In this document: positions 56,737 to 64,000 of the stretch, in pieces
How positions within the stretch are numbered: the stretch's first letter is position 1
Layout: each line of letters starts with the position of its first letter
Assembly: GCF_019207085.1 (NCBI RefSeq)
Contig: NZ_JAATOM010000003.1
Span: forward strand, 538,469 to 602,468
Length of the DNA: 64,000 nucleotides
Direction: 5' to 3'
Origin: Variovorax sp. dw_308
GTDB taxonomy: Bacteria; Pseudomonadota; Gammaproteobacteria; Burkholderiales; Burkholderiaceae_C
Notes under the pieces: generated by a model
Seen by the model: only the letters and a program-made list of their open reading frames with translations
What the model was told of the DNA's origin: nothing
Database searches by the model: none
Translations under genes and position numbers: made by a program

Positions 56737-57693
56737 GTGAACACCTCTGAACGCAGCTTTGCCCGCCGGATCGACCTGACCTCCCTGCAGCTCTTCGTGG
56801 CTGTATGCGAGTTGGGCAGCATCGGCCGCGCGGCGGAGCGCGAGTTCATCGCGGCGTCAGCCGTCAGCAAGCGCCTGTCGGACCTCGAAGCCACGCTCAA
56901 CACCCCCCTGCTCTACCGCCATACGCGCGGCGTCGACCTGACGCCGGCCGGCGAGAGCCTGTTGCACCACGCCCGCTCGGTGCTCTACAGCCTCGAGAAG
57001 ATGCAGGGCGAACTCAGCGAGTACGCCGACGGGGTGCGCGGCCATGTGCGCGTGCACGCCAACATCTCGGCCATCGTGCAGTTCCTGCCGGAAGACCTGG
57101 GCGCCTTCCGCCGCGCGCACGAGGCCATCAAGATCGACCTCGAAGAACACCTCAGCAGCGAGGTGCTGCGCGCGGTCCAGGAAGGCGCTTCGGACCTCGG
57201 CGTCTGTCATCTGGCCGACCACGACACCGAATTGCAGAGCCTGCCCTATCGCCACGACCACTTGGTGCTGATCGTGCCCGCCGGGCATCCGCTCGCGGGT
57301 GCGGGGCCCATCGATTTCGTCGATTCGCTGGAGCATGACCACGTCGGCCTGCACACCAACAGCTCGATCTATGTCGCCACGCGCCAGGCCGCGCTGGATG
57401 CCGGTCGCAGCATCAAGCTGCGCATCCACGTCACCGGCCTGGACGCCATGTGCCGGATGATCGAGAACGGCCTCGGCATCGGCGTGATGCCGGGCCAGGC
57501 ATTCGACTTGATGCGCGGCGGTGTCGGCCGGCGGCTCACCAGCGTGGCACTCAAGGACGCCTGGGCGCAGCGCGAAATCCGCCTGGTCGCGCGCGACTTT
57601 TCCACACTGCCGGTCGCCGCCCGCACGCTCGTCCAGCACCTCCAAGCCTCCGGCGAAGCAGCCGCCCGCGAACCGGCCGAACTGGCCGCCTGA
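56737..57693 (+). CDS. LysR-family transcriptional regulator upstream of leuC
   Basis: 318 residues from GTG 56737. DLTSLQLFVAVCELGSIGRA with EREFIAASAVSKRLSDLEAT is the winged-helix HTH; the periplasmic-binding-like effector domain includes RVHANISAIVQFLPEDLGAF and GVCHLADHDTELQSLPYRHD, with IENGLGIGVMPGQAF near the end. It lies 33 bases before leuC in the same direction, so it may regulate leucine biosynthesis, or may be read together with it. The effector is unknown. Confidence 0.86.
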   Translation: MNTSERSFARRIDLTSLQLFVAVCELGSIGRAAEREFIAASAVSKRLSDLEATLNTPLLYRHTRGVDLTPAGESLLHHARSVLYSLEKMQGELSEYADGVRGHVRVHANISAIVQFLPEDLGAFRRAHEAIKIDLEEHLSSEVLRAVQEGASDLGVCHLADHDTELQSLPYRHDHLVLIVPAGHPLAGAGPIDFVDSLEHDHVGLHTNSSIYVATRQAALDAGRSIKLRIHVTGLDAMCRMIENGLGIGVMPGQAFDLMRGGVGRRLTSVALKDAWAQREIRLVARDFSTLPVAARTLVQHLQASGEAAAREPAELAA

Positions 57694-57726
57694 AACACAA
57701 CGATCACCCCACGAAAGAAGACTGAC

Positions 57727-59148
57727 ATGGCACGCACGCTCTACGACAAGATCTGGGACGAACACGTCGTCCACACCGAGGAAGACGGCACCGCGATCCT
57801 CTACATCGACCGCCACCTGGTGCACGAAGTCACCAGCCCGCAAGCCTTCGAGGGCCTGCGCGAGGCCGGCCGCAAGCTGTGGCGCATCAGCTCGGTCGTG
57901 GCCACGGCCGACCACAACACGCCGACCACCGGATGGGAGCGCGGCTACGAAGGCATTGCCGACCCGACCAGCAAGGAGCAGATCACGACGCTCGACCACA
58001 ACATCGCCGAATTCGGCGCGGCCGCGTTCTTCCCGTTCCTGAACAAGCGCCAGGGCATCGTGCACGTGATCGGCCCGGAATCGGGCGCGACGCTGCCGGG
58101 CATGACGGTCGTCTGCGGCGACTCGCACACCTCCACGCACGGCGCATTCGGCGCGCTCGCGCACGGCATCGGCACCAGCGAGGTCGAGCATGTGATGGCG
58201 ACGCAGACGCTGCTCGGCAAGAAGGCGAAGAACATGCTGGTCAAGGTCGAAGGCAAGCTGCCGCTCGGCTGCACCGCCAAGGACATCGTGCTCGCGATCA
58301 TCGGCAAGATCGGCACCGCTGGCGGCACCGGCTACACCATCGAATTCGCGGGCTCGGCGATCCGCGACCTGAGCATGGAAGGCCGCATGACGGTCTGCAA
58401 CATGGCCATCGAAGCCGGCGCGCGCGCTGGCCTCGTGGCGGTCGATGAAAAGACGATCAGCTACGTCAAGGGCCGCCCGCTCGCACCCACCGGCGTGGAA
58501 TGGGACCAGGCTGTCAGCTACTGGAAGACGCTGCAATCCGACCCCACTGCGCACTTCGATCTCGTCGTCGAACTCGACGCCACAAAGATCCCGCCGCAGG
58601 TCACCTGGGGCACCTCGCCCGAGATGGTCACGGAGATTAACGGCCGCGTGCCCGATCCCGACAAGGAAAAGGACGCCAACAAGCGCGGCGCCATCGAACG
58701 CGCGCTGACCTACATGGGACTGGAGCCGAACAAGGCGATGAACGACATCTTCGTCGACAAGGTGTTCATCGGCTCGTGCACGAACAGCCGCATCGAGGAC
58801 ATGCGCGAAGCCGCTGCCGTCGTGAAGAAGCTGGGCCAGAAGGTCGCGAAGAACGTCAAGCTCGCGATGGTCGTGCCCGGCTCCGGCCTGGTGAAGGAAC
58901 AGGCCGAGCGCGAGGGCCTCGACGTGATCTTCAAGGCCGCAGGATTCGAATGGCGCGAGCCCGGTTGCTCGATGTGCCTGGCGATGAACGCCGACCGCCT
59001 CGAACCCGGCGAGCGCTGCGCCTCCACAAGCAACCGCAACTTCGAAGGCCGCCAGGGCGCCGGTGGCCGAACCCACCTCGTGAGCCCCGCGATGGCCGCT
59101 GCCGCCGCGGTGCACGGGCACTTCGTCGACGTGCGCACCTTCGCCTGA
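57727..59148 (+). CDS. leuC: 3-isopropylmalate dehydratase large subunit
   Basis: 473 residues, [4Fe-4S] enzyme of leucine synthesis acting with Leu[16 protein letters not shown] opens it; [39 protein letters not shown] (first cluster Cys) and [20 protein letters not shown] (other two) are LeuC signatures, with [20 protein letters not shown] closing. Separated from leuD by a 150-base gap holding repeat-like hairpins. Confidence 0.96.
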   Translation: MARTLYDKIWDEHVVHTEEDGTAILYIDRHLVHEVTSPQAFEGLREAGRKLWRISSVVATADHNTPTTGWERGYEGIADPTSKEQITTLDHNIAEFGAAAFFPFLNKRQGIVHVIGPESGATLPGMTVVCGDSHTSTHGAFGALAHGIGTSEVEHVMATQTLLGKKAKNMLVKVEGKLPLGCTAKDIVLAIIGKIGTAGGTGYTIEFAGSAIRDLSMEGRMTVCNMAIEAGARAGLVAVDEKTISYVKGRPLAPTGVEWDQAVSYWKTLQSDPTAHFDLVVELDATKIPPQVTWGTSPEMVTEINGRVPDPDKEKDANKRGAIERALTYMGLEPNKAMNDIFVDKVFIGSCTNSRIEDMREAAAVVKKLGQKVAKNVKLAMVVPGSGLVKEQAEREGLDVIFKAAGFEWREPGCSMCLAMNADRLEPGERCASTSNRNFEGRQGAGGRTHLVSPAMAAAAAVHGHFVDVRTFA

Positions 59149-59152
59149 ATAC

Positions 59153-59257
59153 AAGAACAGCCGGCCGCGAAGGACGCGAAAAACTACGCGAAGAACGCGA
59201 AAGAAACCCCATGAATTTTGGCTGTTCTTTCGCGTCCTTCGCGCAATCTTCGCGTCC
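59153..59257. repeat. Inverted-repeat element in the leuC-leuD gap with alternative stems
   Basis: 59172-59205 and 59225-59257 are imperfectly complementary (blocks GGACGCGAA, CGCGAAG and ACGCGAAAGAA match) around a 19-base loop. A competing exact 10-bp pair, AAGAACAGCC (59153-59162) with GGCTGTTCTT (59220-59229), uses part of the same right arm. The GCGAAGGACGCGAA units look like a dispersed intergenic repeat type. On RNA the two folds would exclude each other. Confidence 0.6.
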
Positions 59258-59298
59258 TCTGCGTCCGGCAGTCCGCTTTTGAATCTGGAGTCCTCACC

Positions 59299-59949
59299 AT
59301 GCAGAAATTCACCGTACACAAGGGCCTCGTCGCCCCGATGGACCGCGAGAACGTCGACACCGACGCGATCATTCCCAAGCAGTTCCTGAAGTCGATCCGC
59401 AAGACCGGCTTCGGCCCCAATCTGTTCGACGCCTGGCGCTACCTCGACACCGGCGAACCGGGGCAAGACCCTGCCACCCGCAAGCCGAACCCCGATTTCG
59501 TGCTGAACCAGCCGCGCTATGTCGGCGCGTCGATCCTGATCGCGCGCCAGAACTTCGGCTGCGGCTCGTCGCGCGAGCACGCGCCGTGGGCACTCGACCA
59601 GTACGGCTTCCGCGCCATCATCGCGCCGAGCTACGCCGACATCTTCTTCAACAACAGCTTCAAGAGCGGCTTGCTGCCGATCGTGCTGCCCGAGGCGCAG
59701 GTCGCGAAACTGTTCGACGAAGTCTTCGCATTCCCCGGCTACCAGCTCACCATCGACCTGGGGCGCCAGGTGGTGGTGAAGCCCGATGGCACCGAACTCG
59801 CCTTCGACGTGCAAGCCTTCCGCAAGTACTGCCTCATCAACGGCCTCGACGACATCGGCCTGACGCTGCGCCACAAGGACAAAATCCAGGCCTTCGAGAA
59901 GGAACGCCTGGCCACCAAGCCGTGGCTCGCCCACACGATGGTGAGCTGA
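59299..59949 (+). CDS. leuD: 3-isopropylmalate dehydratase small subunit
   Basis: 216 residues. [20 protein letters not shown] starts the swivel domain, [20 protein letters not shown] with [20 protein letters not shown] is the signature, and [20 protein letters not shown] follows. ATG 59299 with GGAG upstream is chosen over an in-frame ATG within the repeat at 59218. Works with LeuC to isomerise isopropylmalate. Confidence 0.95.
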   Translation: MQKFTVHKGLVAPMDRENVDTDAIIPKQFLKSIRKTGFGPNLFDAWRYLDTGEPGQDPATRKPNPDFVLNQPRYVGASILIARQNFGCGSSREHAPWALDQYGFRAIIAPSYADIFFNNSFKSGLLPIVLPEAQVAKLFDEVFAFPGYQLTIDLGRQVVVKPDGTELAFDVQAFRKYCLINGLDDIGLTLRHKDKIQAFEKERLATKPWLAHTMVS

Positions 59950-59962
59950 CGCGATTGCCGCC

Positions 59963-60244
59963 ATGCGTCGACTGTTCCAGCGCTGGGTGTTGTCGCGGCT
60001 GTGGCTGACCTTCATCGTCCTGTGCCTGAGCTTCTTTGCTTTCGGCGCGGGCACGTTGAACCTCATCTACCTGTTCCAGGCCAATGCGGCCTTCCTTGCC
60101 GAGCAGGGATGGCAGGCGGTCATGGACGGCGCGCTCGGTCAACTCTTTCATCTGCTGCTGAACGGCGTGCTGAGCATGGTGGCCTACGTGATCTTCAAGA
60201 CCTGCGAGCATCGCTTGTCGCACTGGCTCGGCGACGAGCACTGA
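59963..60244 (+). CDS. Small membrane protein between leuD and leuB
   Basis: 93 residues, unrecognised. Two hydrophobic segments: LWLTFIVLCLSFFAFGAGTL near the N terminus and LFHLLLNGVLSMVAYVIFKT near the C terminus, with the linker QANAAFLAEQGWQAVMDGAL. The C terminus is charged (CEHRLSHWLGDEH). It starts 13 bases after leuD and ends 30 before leuB, so it is probably co-transcribed with them. Confidence 0.7.
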   Translation: MRRLFQRWVLSRLWLTFIVLCLSFFAFGAGTLNLIYLFQANAAFLAEQGWQAVMDGALGQLFHLLLNGVLSMVAYVIFKTCEHRLSHWLGDEH

Positions 60245-60274
60245 CTTCCAACAATTAACAACCCTTCGACTCTC

Positions 60275-61363
60275 ATGAAAATCGCAGTCCTCCCCGGTGA
60301 TGGCATCGGCACCGAAATCGTCGCCGAAGCCGTTCGCGTGCTCGACGTCCTCGACCTGAAGTTCGAGATGGAAACCGCCCTGGTCGGCGGCGCCGCCTAC
60401 GAAGCGCACGGCCATCCGCTGCCCGAGTCGACGCTCAAGCTCGCCAAGGAATCCGACGCTGTGCTGTTCGGCGCCGTCGGCGACTGGAAGTACGACAAGC
60501 TCGACCGCCCGCTGCGCCCGGAGCAGGCCATCCTGGGCCTGCGCAAGAACCTTGGCCTGTTCGCCAACTTCCGCCCTGCGATCTGCTACGAGCAACTGGT
60601 CGGCGCATCGAGCCTCAAGCCCGAACTCATCGCGGGCCTGGACATCCTCATCATCCGCGAACTGACCGGCGACATCTACTTCGGCGCACCGCGCGGCCGC
60701 CGCACCGCCGTCGACGGGCACTTTCCCGGCGCCGAGGAAGCCTTCGACACGATGCGCTACTCGCGCCCCGAGGTCGAGCGCATCGCCCGCGTCGCCTTCG
60801 AGGCCGCGCGCAAGCGCAGCAAGCGCGTGACCAGCGTCGACAAGGCCAACGTGCTTGAGACCTTCCAGTTCTGGAAGGACATCGTCACCGAGGTCGGCAA
60901 GGAATATCCGGACGTCGAACTCGACCACATGTACGTCGACAACGCGGCCATGCAACTCGTCAAGGCGCCGAAGAAGTTCGACGTGGTCGTCACCGGCAAC
61001 ATGTTCGGCGACATCCTCTCGGACGAGGCCGCGATGCTCACCGGCTCCATCGGCATGCTGCCCTCGGCCTCGCTGAATGCGAGCAACCAGGGCCTGTACG
61101 AACCGAGCCATGGCAGCGCGCCCGACATCGCCGGCAAGGGGGTTGCCAATCCATTGGCTACAATCCTCTCCGCTGCCATGATGCTCCGCTTCTCCCTCAA
61201 CCAACCCGAAGCCGCCGCTCGTATCGAGTCGGCGGTCCAGCAGGTGCTGGCCGCAGGCCTTCGCACCGGCGACATCTGGTCGGAAGGCACGAAGCGCGTC
61301 GGCACCCGCGAAATGGGTGACGCGGTTGTTGCAGCAATCACCAAAAAGACGATTACCGGCTAA
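60275..61363 (+). CDS. leuB: 3-isopropylmalate dehydrogenase
   Basis: 362 residues, NAD-dependent decarboxylating dehydrogenase of leucine synthesis. [36 protein letters not shown] and [20 protein letters not shown] followed by [12 protein letters not shown] (metal and substrate sites) and [20 protein letters not shown] are IPMDH signatures. asd follows after 88 bases. Confidence 0.97.
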   Translation: MKIAVLPGDGIGTEIVAEAVRVLDVLDLKFEMETALVGGAAYEAHGHPLPESTLKLAKESDAVLFGAVGDWKYDKLDRPLRPEQAILGLRKNLGLFANFRPAICYEQLVGASSLKPELIAGLDILIIRELTGDIYFGAPRGRRTAVDGHFPGAEEAFDTMRYSRPEVERIARVAFEAARKRSKRVTSVDKANVLETFQFWKDIVTEVGKEYPDVELDHMYVDNAAMQLVKAPKKFDVVVTGNMFGDILSDEAAMLTGSIGMLPSASLNASNQGLYEPSHGSAPDIAGKGVANPLATILSAAMMLRFSLNQPEAAARIESAVQQVLAAGLRTGDIWSEGTKRVGTREMGDAVVAAITKKTITG

Positions 61364-61451
61364 CCGCAGCCCGCTTCGTCACGCCCCCCGGCTCGACGAG
61401 TCGGGCGCAAAGAGAAACCACTTTCTTTTTTGACTTAGGGCACTTTTCAAA

Positions 61452-62624
61452 ATGGCGTACGCATCTCAACCTCTGGTCGGCCTCGTGGGCTGGCGTGGCA
61501 TGGTCGGCTCGGTCCTGATGGACCGCATGCAGGCCGAAGGCGACTTCGGCCTCATCGAGCCGATGTTCTTCTCGACTTCCAACGCCGGCGGCAAGGCCCC
61601 GTCGATGGCCAAGAACGAGACCGCGCTGAAGGATGCGTTCGACATCGAAGCACTGAAGAAGTGCGACATCGTCATCACCGCCCAAGGCGGCGACTACACG
61701 AGCGAAGTCTTCCCCAAGCTGCGCGCAGCCGGCTGGAACGGCCACTGGATCGATGCCGCCTCGACGCTGCGCATGAAGGATGACGCGATCATCGTCCTCG
61801 ACCCGGTGAACCTGCCCGTGATCCAGACCGCACTCAGCAAGGGCGGCAGGAACTGGATCGGCGGCAACTGCACCGTGAGCTGCATGCTGATGGGCGTGGG
61901 CGCGCTGTACAAGGCCGGCCTGGTCGAGTGGATGACCAGCATGACCTACCAGGCCGCATCAGGCGGCGGCGCACAGCACATGCGCGAGTTGCTGACGCAG
62001 TTCGGCACGCTGAATTCGGAAGTGAAGGCGCTGCTGGACGATCCGAAGTCGGCCATCCTGGAAATCGACCGCAAGGTGCTGCACAAGCAGCAGAACCTGT
62101 CGGCCGCGGAAACGGCCAACTTCGGCGCACCGCTGGGTGGCTCACTGATTCCGTGGATCGACAAGGACCTCGGCATCGGCAAGACGTCGCACGACGATGC
62201 CGAATGGGGCCTGTCCAAGGAAGAGTGGAAGGGCGGCGCCGAGACCAACAAGATCCTCGGCCAGGGCGCGGGCTTCGGCACCGCCGCCACGCCCGTCGAT
62301 GGTTTCTGCGTGCGGGTCGGCGCGATGCGCTGCCACAGCCAGGCGCTGACCTTCAAGCTCAAGAAGAACGTGCCGACGGCGGACATCGAGGCGCTCATCG
62401 CGGCAGACAACGCCTGGGTCAAGGTCGTTCCGAACACGCGTGAAGCCACGCTCAAGGACCTGACGCCCGTCGCCGTCACCGGCACCATGAATATCCCTGT
62501 CGGCCGCATCCGCAAGCTGGCGATGGGTCCGGAATACGTCGGAGCGTTCACAATCGGCGACCAGCTCCTGTGGGGCGCGGCCGAGCCATTGCGTCGTATG
62601 CTGCGAATCCTGCTCGACGCCTGA
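61452..62624 (+). CDS. asd: Aspartate-semialdehyde dehydrogenase
   Basis: 390 residues, second step of the lysine/threonine/methionine pathway and of diaminopimelate synthesis. [20 protein letters not shown] is the NADP site; [20 protein letters not shown] carries the active-site cysteine; [20 protein letters not shown] and [20 protein letters not shown] (substrate Arg-x-His region) complete the family match. Only a weak Shine-Dalgarno (AGGG) 11-14 bases upstream. Downstream is fimV, as in many betaproteobacteria. Confidence 0.96.
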   Translation: MAYASQPLVGLVGWRGMVGSVLMDRMQAEGDFGLIEPMFFSTSNAGGKAPSMAKNETALKDAFDIEALKKCDIVITAQGGDYTSEVFPKLRAAGWNGHWIDAASTLRMKDDAIIVLDPVNLPVIQTALSKGGRNWIGGNCTVSCMLMGVGALYKAGLVEWMTSMTYQAASGGGAQHMRELLTQFGTLNSEVKALLDDPKSAILEIDRKVLHKQQNLSAAETANFGAPLGGSLIPWIDKDLGIGKTSHDDAEWGLSKEEWKGGAETNKILGQGAGFGTAATPVDGFCVRVGAMRCHSQALTFKLKKNVPTADIEALIAADNAWVKVVPNTREATLKDLTPVAVTGTMNIPVGRIRKLAMGPEYVGAFTIGDQLLWGAAEPLRRMLRILLDA

Positions 62625-62770
62625 AGCAGAGGGTGACGTTGCAAAACAGCCACGGAACTTTGCGGCCGAAGTTGGCACGCACTGGTCTGGTCTAAGCTGT
62701 TGCCTTGTCACTAGGGGGTGATGGTGTTAACGTTCTCTTACACTTCCGGGCCATGAAGCCCCCTATCAGC

Positions 62771-64000
62771 ATGACCAGACCTCCGCTGCACGTGAACCTG
62801 AACCCGGTCACCCGGCCCACCCCGACGTCTTCGGGCAGCGGTCCAGTCTCACTGCTGAGCGCCGCCATCGCACTCGCATTGGGATTGGTGGTGAGCACGG
62901 ATGCCAGCGCGCTGGCGCTGGGTCGGCTCAACGTGCAATCGGCCCTCGGCGAACCGCTGCGCGCCGAGATCGACGTCACCGAGATCAGTGCTGCCGAAGC
63001 TGACAGCATGAAGCTCAACATCGCGTCGCCCGAAGCCTTCCAGGCCGCGGGCGTCGCCTACAACACCGCCCTCGCCGACGTGCGCATGGTGCTGCAACGC
63101 CGCGCCGATGGCCGCTACGTCGTGCGCCTGGCCGGCAATCGCTCGCTCAACGATCCGTTCATCGACCTGCTGCTGGAAGCCAACTGGGGAGGCGGGCGCG
63201 TCGTGCGCGACTACACCGTGCTGCTCGATCCGCCGCGCAGCCGCCAGGCGGCCGCAACACCGATCAACCCGGTCGGGCCGCAGATCCAGATCGGCAACAC
63301 CCCGCCGACGCGCATGGCCACGCCGCCCGCAGCGCCCCCGGTGGCGCAGGCAGCCCCGCCGCGTCCACGTCCGGCGCCTGTTCCCGCGCCCACGCCCGCA
63401 CCGGCAGCCGAGCGCGCCGTGCGCACCGGCACCGGTGACGGCCAGCAAGTCGCGGTGCGCCCCGGCGACACTGCCAGCAAGATCGCCGGCGCCTACAAGC
63501 CGGCAGACGTGTCGCTCGACCAGATGCTGGTGGCGATGCTGCGGAGCAATCCGGATGCTTTCCTCGGCGGCAACGTCAACCGCATGAGGGCCGGCGCGGT
63601 CATCAACGTACCGAGCGCTGCGCAGGCCACCGCGACACCGCCCGACGAAGCCCGGCGCACCGTCACCGCGCAAAGCCGTGATTTCAACGACTATCGCCAG
63701 CGCCTGGCCGGCAACGCGCCGACCTCCCGGGTGGCTCGCGCGGATCGCCAGGCCGGAGGCAAGGTCCAGACCAATGTCCAGGACCGAAATGCCGCCGCAG
63801 CATCGCCCGACAAGCTCACCATTTCGCCAGGCACGTCGACCACGGCCGCCGACGAAAAGCTGGCGGCGGAACGCCAGGCCAAGGACACCAGCACCCGCGT
63901 GGCGGAGCTGTCGAAGAACATTTCGGAATTGAACAAGCTGCAGAGCGCGACCGCGCCTGCCGCCACTGCGCCCGCTGCATCGGCCGTTGCACCCTCTACA
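62771..64000 (+). CDS. fimV: FimV-like peptidoglycan-binding protein (N-terminal part)
   Basis: 410 codons up to the window end, no stop. ATG 62771 opens a 30-residue leader and a membrane signal (LLSAAIALALGLVVSTDASA). The FimV N-terminal domain starts LGRLNVQSALGEPLRAEIDV. A proline/alanine linker follows, then a LysM-type module, GQQVAVRPGDTASKIAGAYK with VSLDQMLVAMLRSNPDAFLG and MRAGAVINVPS (about residues 218-278). A later helical segment, EKLAAERQAKDTSTRVAELS, looks like the coiled coil. FimV organises polar pili and motility in Pseudomonas. The C-terminal TPR domain lies outside. The 146 bases before it have no clear promoter. Confidence 0.92.
   Translation, partial: MTRPPLHVNLNPVTRPTPTSSGSGPVSLLSAAIALALGLVVSTDASALALGRLNVQSALGEPLRAEIDVTEISAAEADSMKLNIASPEAFQAAGVAYNTALADVRMVLQRRADGRYVVRLAGNRSLNDPFIDLLLEANWGGGRVVRDYTVLLDPPRSRQAAATPINPVGPQIQIGNTPPTRMATPPAAPPVAQAAPPRPRPAPVPAPTPAPAAERAVRTGTGDGQQVAVRPGDTASKIAGAYKPADVSLDQMLVAMLRSNPDAFLGGNVNRMRAGAVINVPSAAQATATPPDEARRTVTAQSRDFNDYRQRLAGNAPTSRVARADRQAGGKVQTNVQDRNAAAASPDKLTISPGTSTTAADEKLAAERQAKDTSTRVAELSKNISELNKLQSATAPAATAPAASAVAPST

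Noticed and set aside
56857..60066. A very long open frame on the minus strand across LysR, leuC and leuD (over 1000 codons).
   Set aside because: It lies antisense to three genes with clear family signatures, has low-complexity His/Arg/Ala-rich composition, and results from strong third-position GC bias.
62754..62772. ATG 62754 as the fimV start.
   Set aside because: This frame meets a stop after six codons (TGA 62772-62774); the FimV frame begins at ATG 62771.

Overview
The window looks like a chromosomal segment of a high-GC betaproteobacterium, most likely a Comamonadaceae member close to Variovorax. This rests on recalled gene order and protein character (rpsP-rimM-trmD-rplS, hda opposite purM, murJ opposite rpsT then DUF3579-argD-argF, acnB-CitE-like-tam-mdh, gntR-sdhCDAB-sdhE-gltA, LysR-leuC-leuD-leuB-asd-fimV), not on a database search. 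I see no rRNA, tRNA, insertion sequence, phage or CRISPR array. No gene-free stretch exceeds about 300 bases.

Layout. 1-9.6 kb: end of a probable M48 peptidase, a pterin dehydratase and rsgA; then on the minus strand hisC with a CobD/CbiB-like membrane protein, a CoA-type Nudix hydrolase, and the ribosome/tRNA operon rpsP-rimM-trmD-rplS; then a GNAT/TM2-like pair facing a phosphate transporter with its DUF47 partner. 9.7-14.8 kb: folK-pcnB-hda facing purM and an AI-2E/PerM transporter. 14.9-19.2 kb: an overlapping cluster (isochorismatase-like hydrolase, GST, DJ-1/PfpI protein, GlxA-type AraC regulator) converging with VOC and SirB1 genes. 19.2-24.1 kb: murJ, rpsT, DUF3579, argD-argF. 24.1-29.0 kb: a DUF899 gene behind a promoter overlapped by a 19-bp near-palindrome, the kynBUA tryptophan-to-anthranilate operon, and a convergent FAD monooxygenase. 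29.0-33.1 kb: feoA-feoB-small Cys-rich membrane protein behind a Fur-box-like palindrome, and a membrane-anchored C13 (legumain-like) peptidase.

33-43.3 kb is the most accessory-like part: acnA divergent from an XRE/MmyB-type regulator with a perfect 12-bp inverted repeat between them; a four-gene envelope operon of unknown role (DUF4331, lipoprotein, TPR, HupE/UreJ-like) in which two proteins carry calcium-loop-like sequences; an enolase-superfamily enzyme; an unknown exported protein; and two back-to-back remnants of a DUF2827-like family that meet at the same codon region.

43.4-64 kb is central metabolism: acnB, an exported unknown, a CitE-like lyase, tam and mdh on one strand; a GntR regulator, sdhCDAB-sdhE and gltA on the other; an entericidin; then LysR-leuC-leuD-(small membrane protein)-leuB-asd and the beginning of fimV. 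Most TCA-cycle steps from oxaloacetate to isocitrate and succinate to fumarate are therefore encoded within about 13 kb, with tam alongside to remove the aconitase by-product trans-aconitate.

The best leads for undescribed biology are the DUF4331/HupE-like operon, the symmetric DUF2827 scar, the XRE/acnA operator, the DUF899 promoter-operator, and three intergenic inverted-repeat elements.
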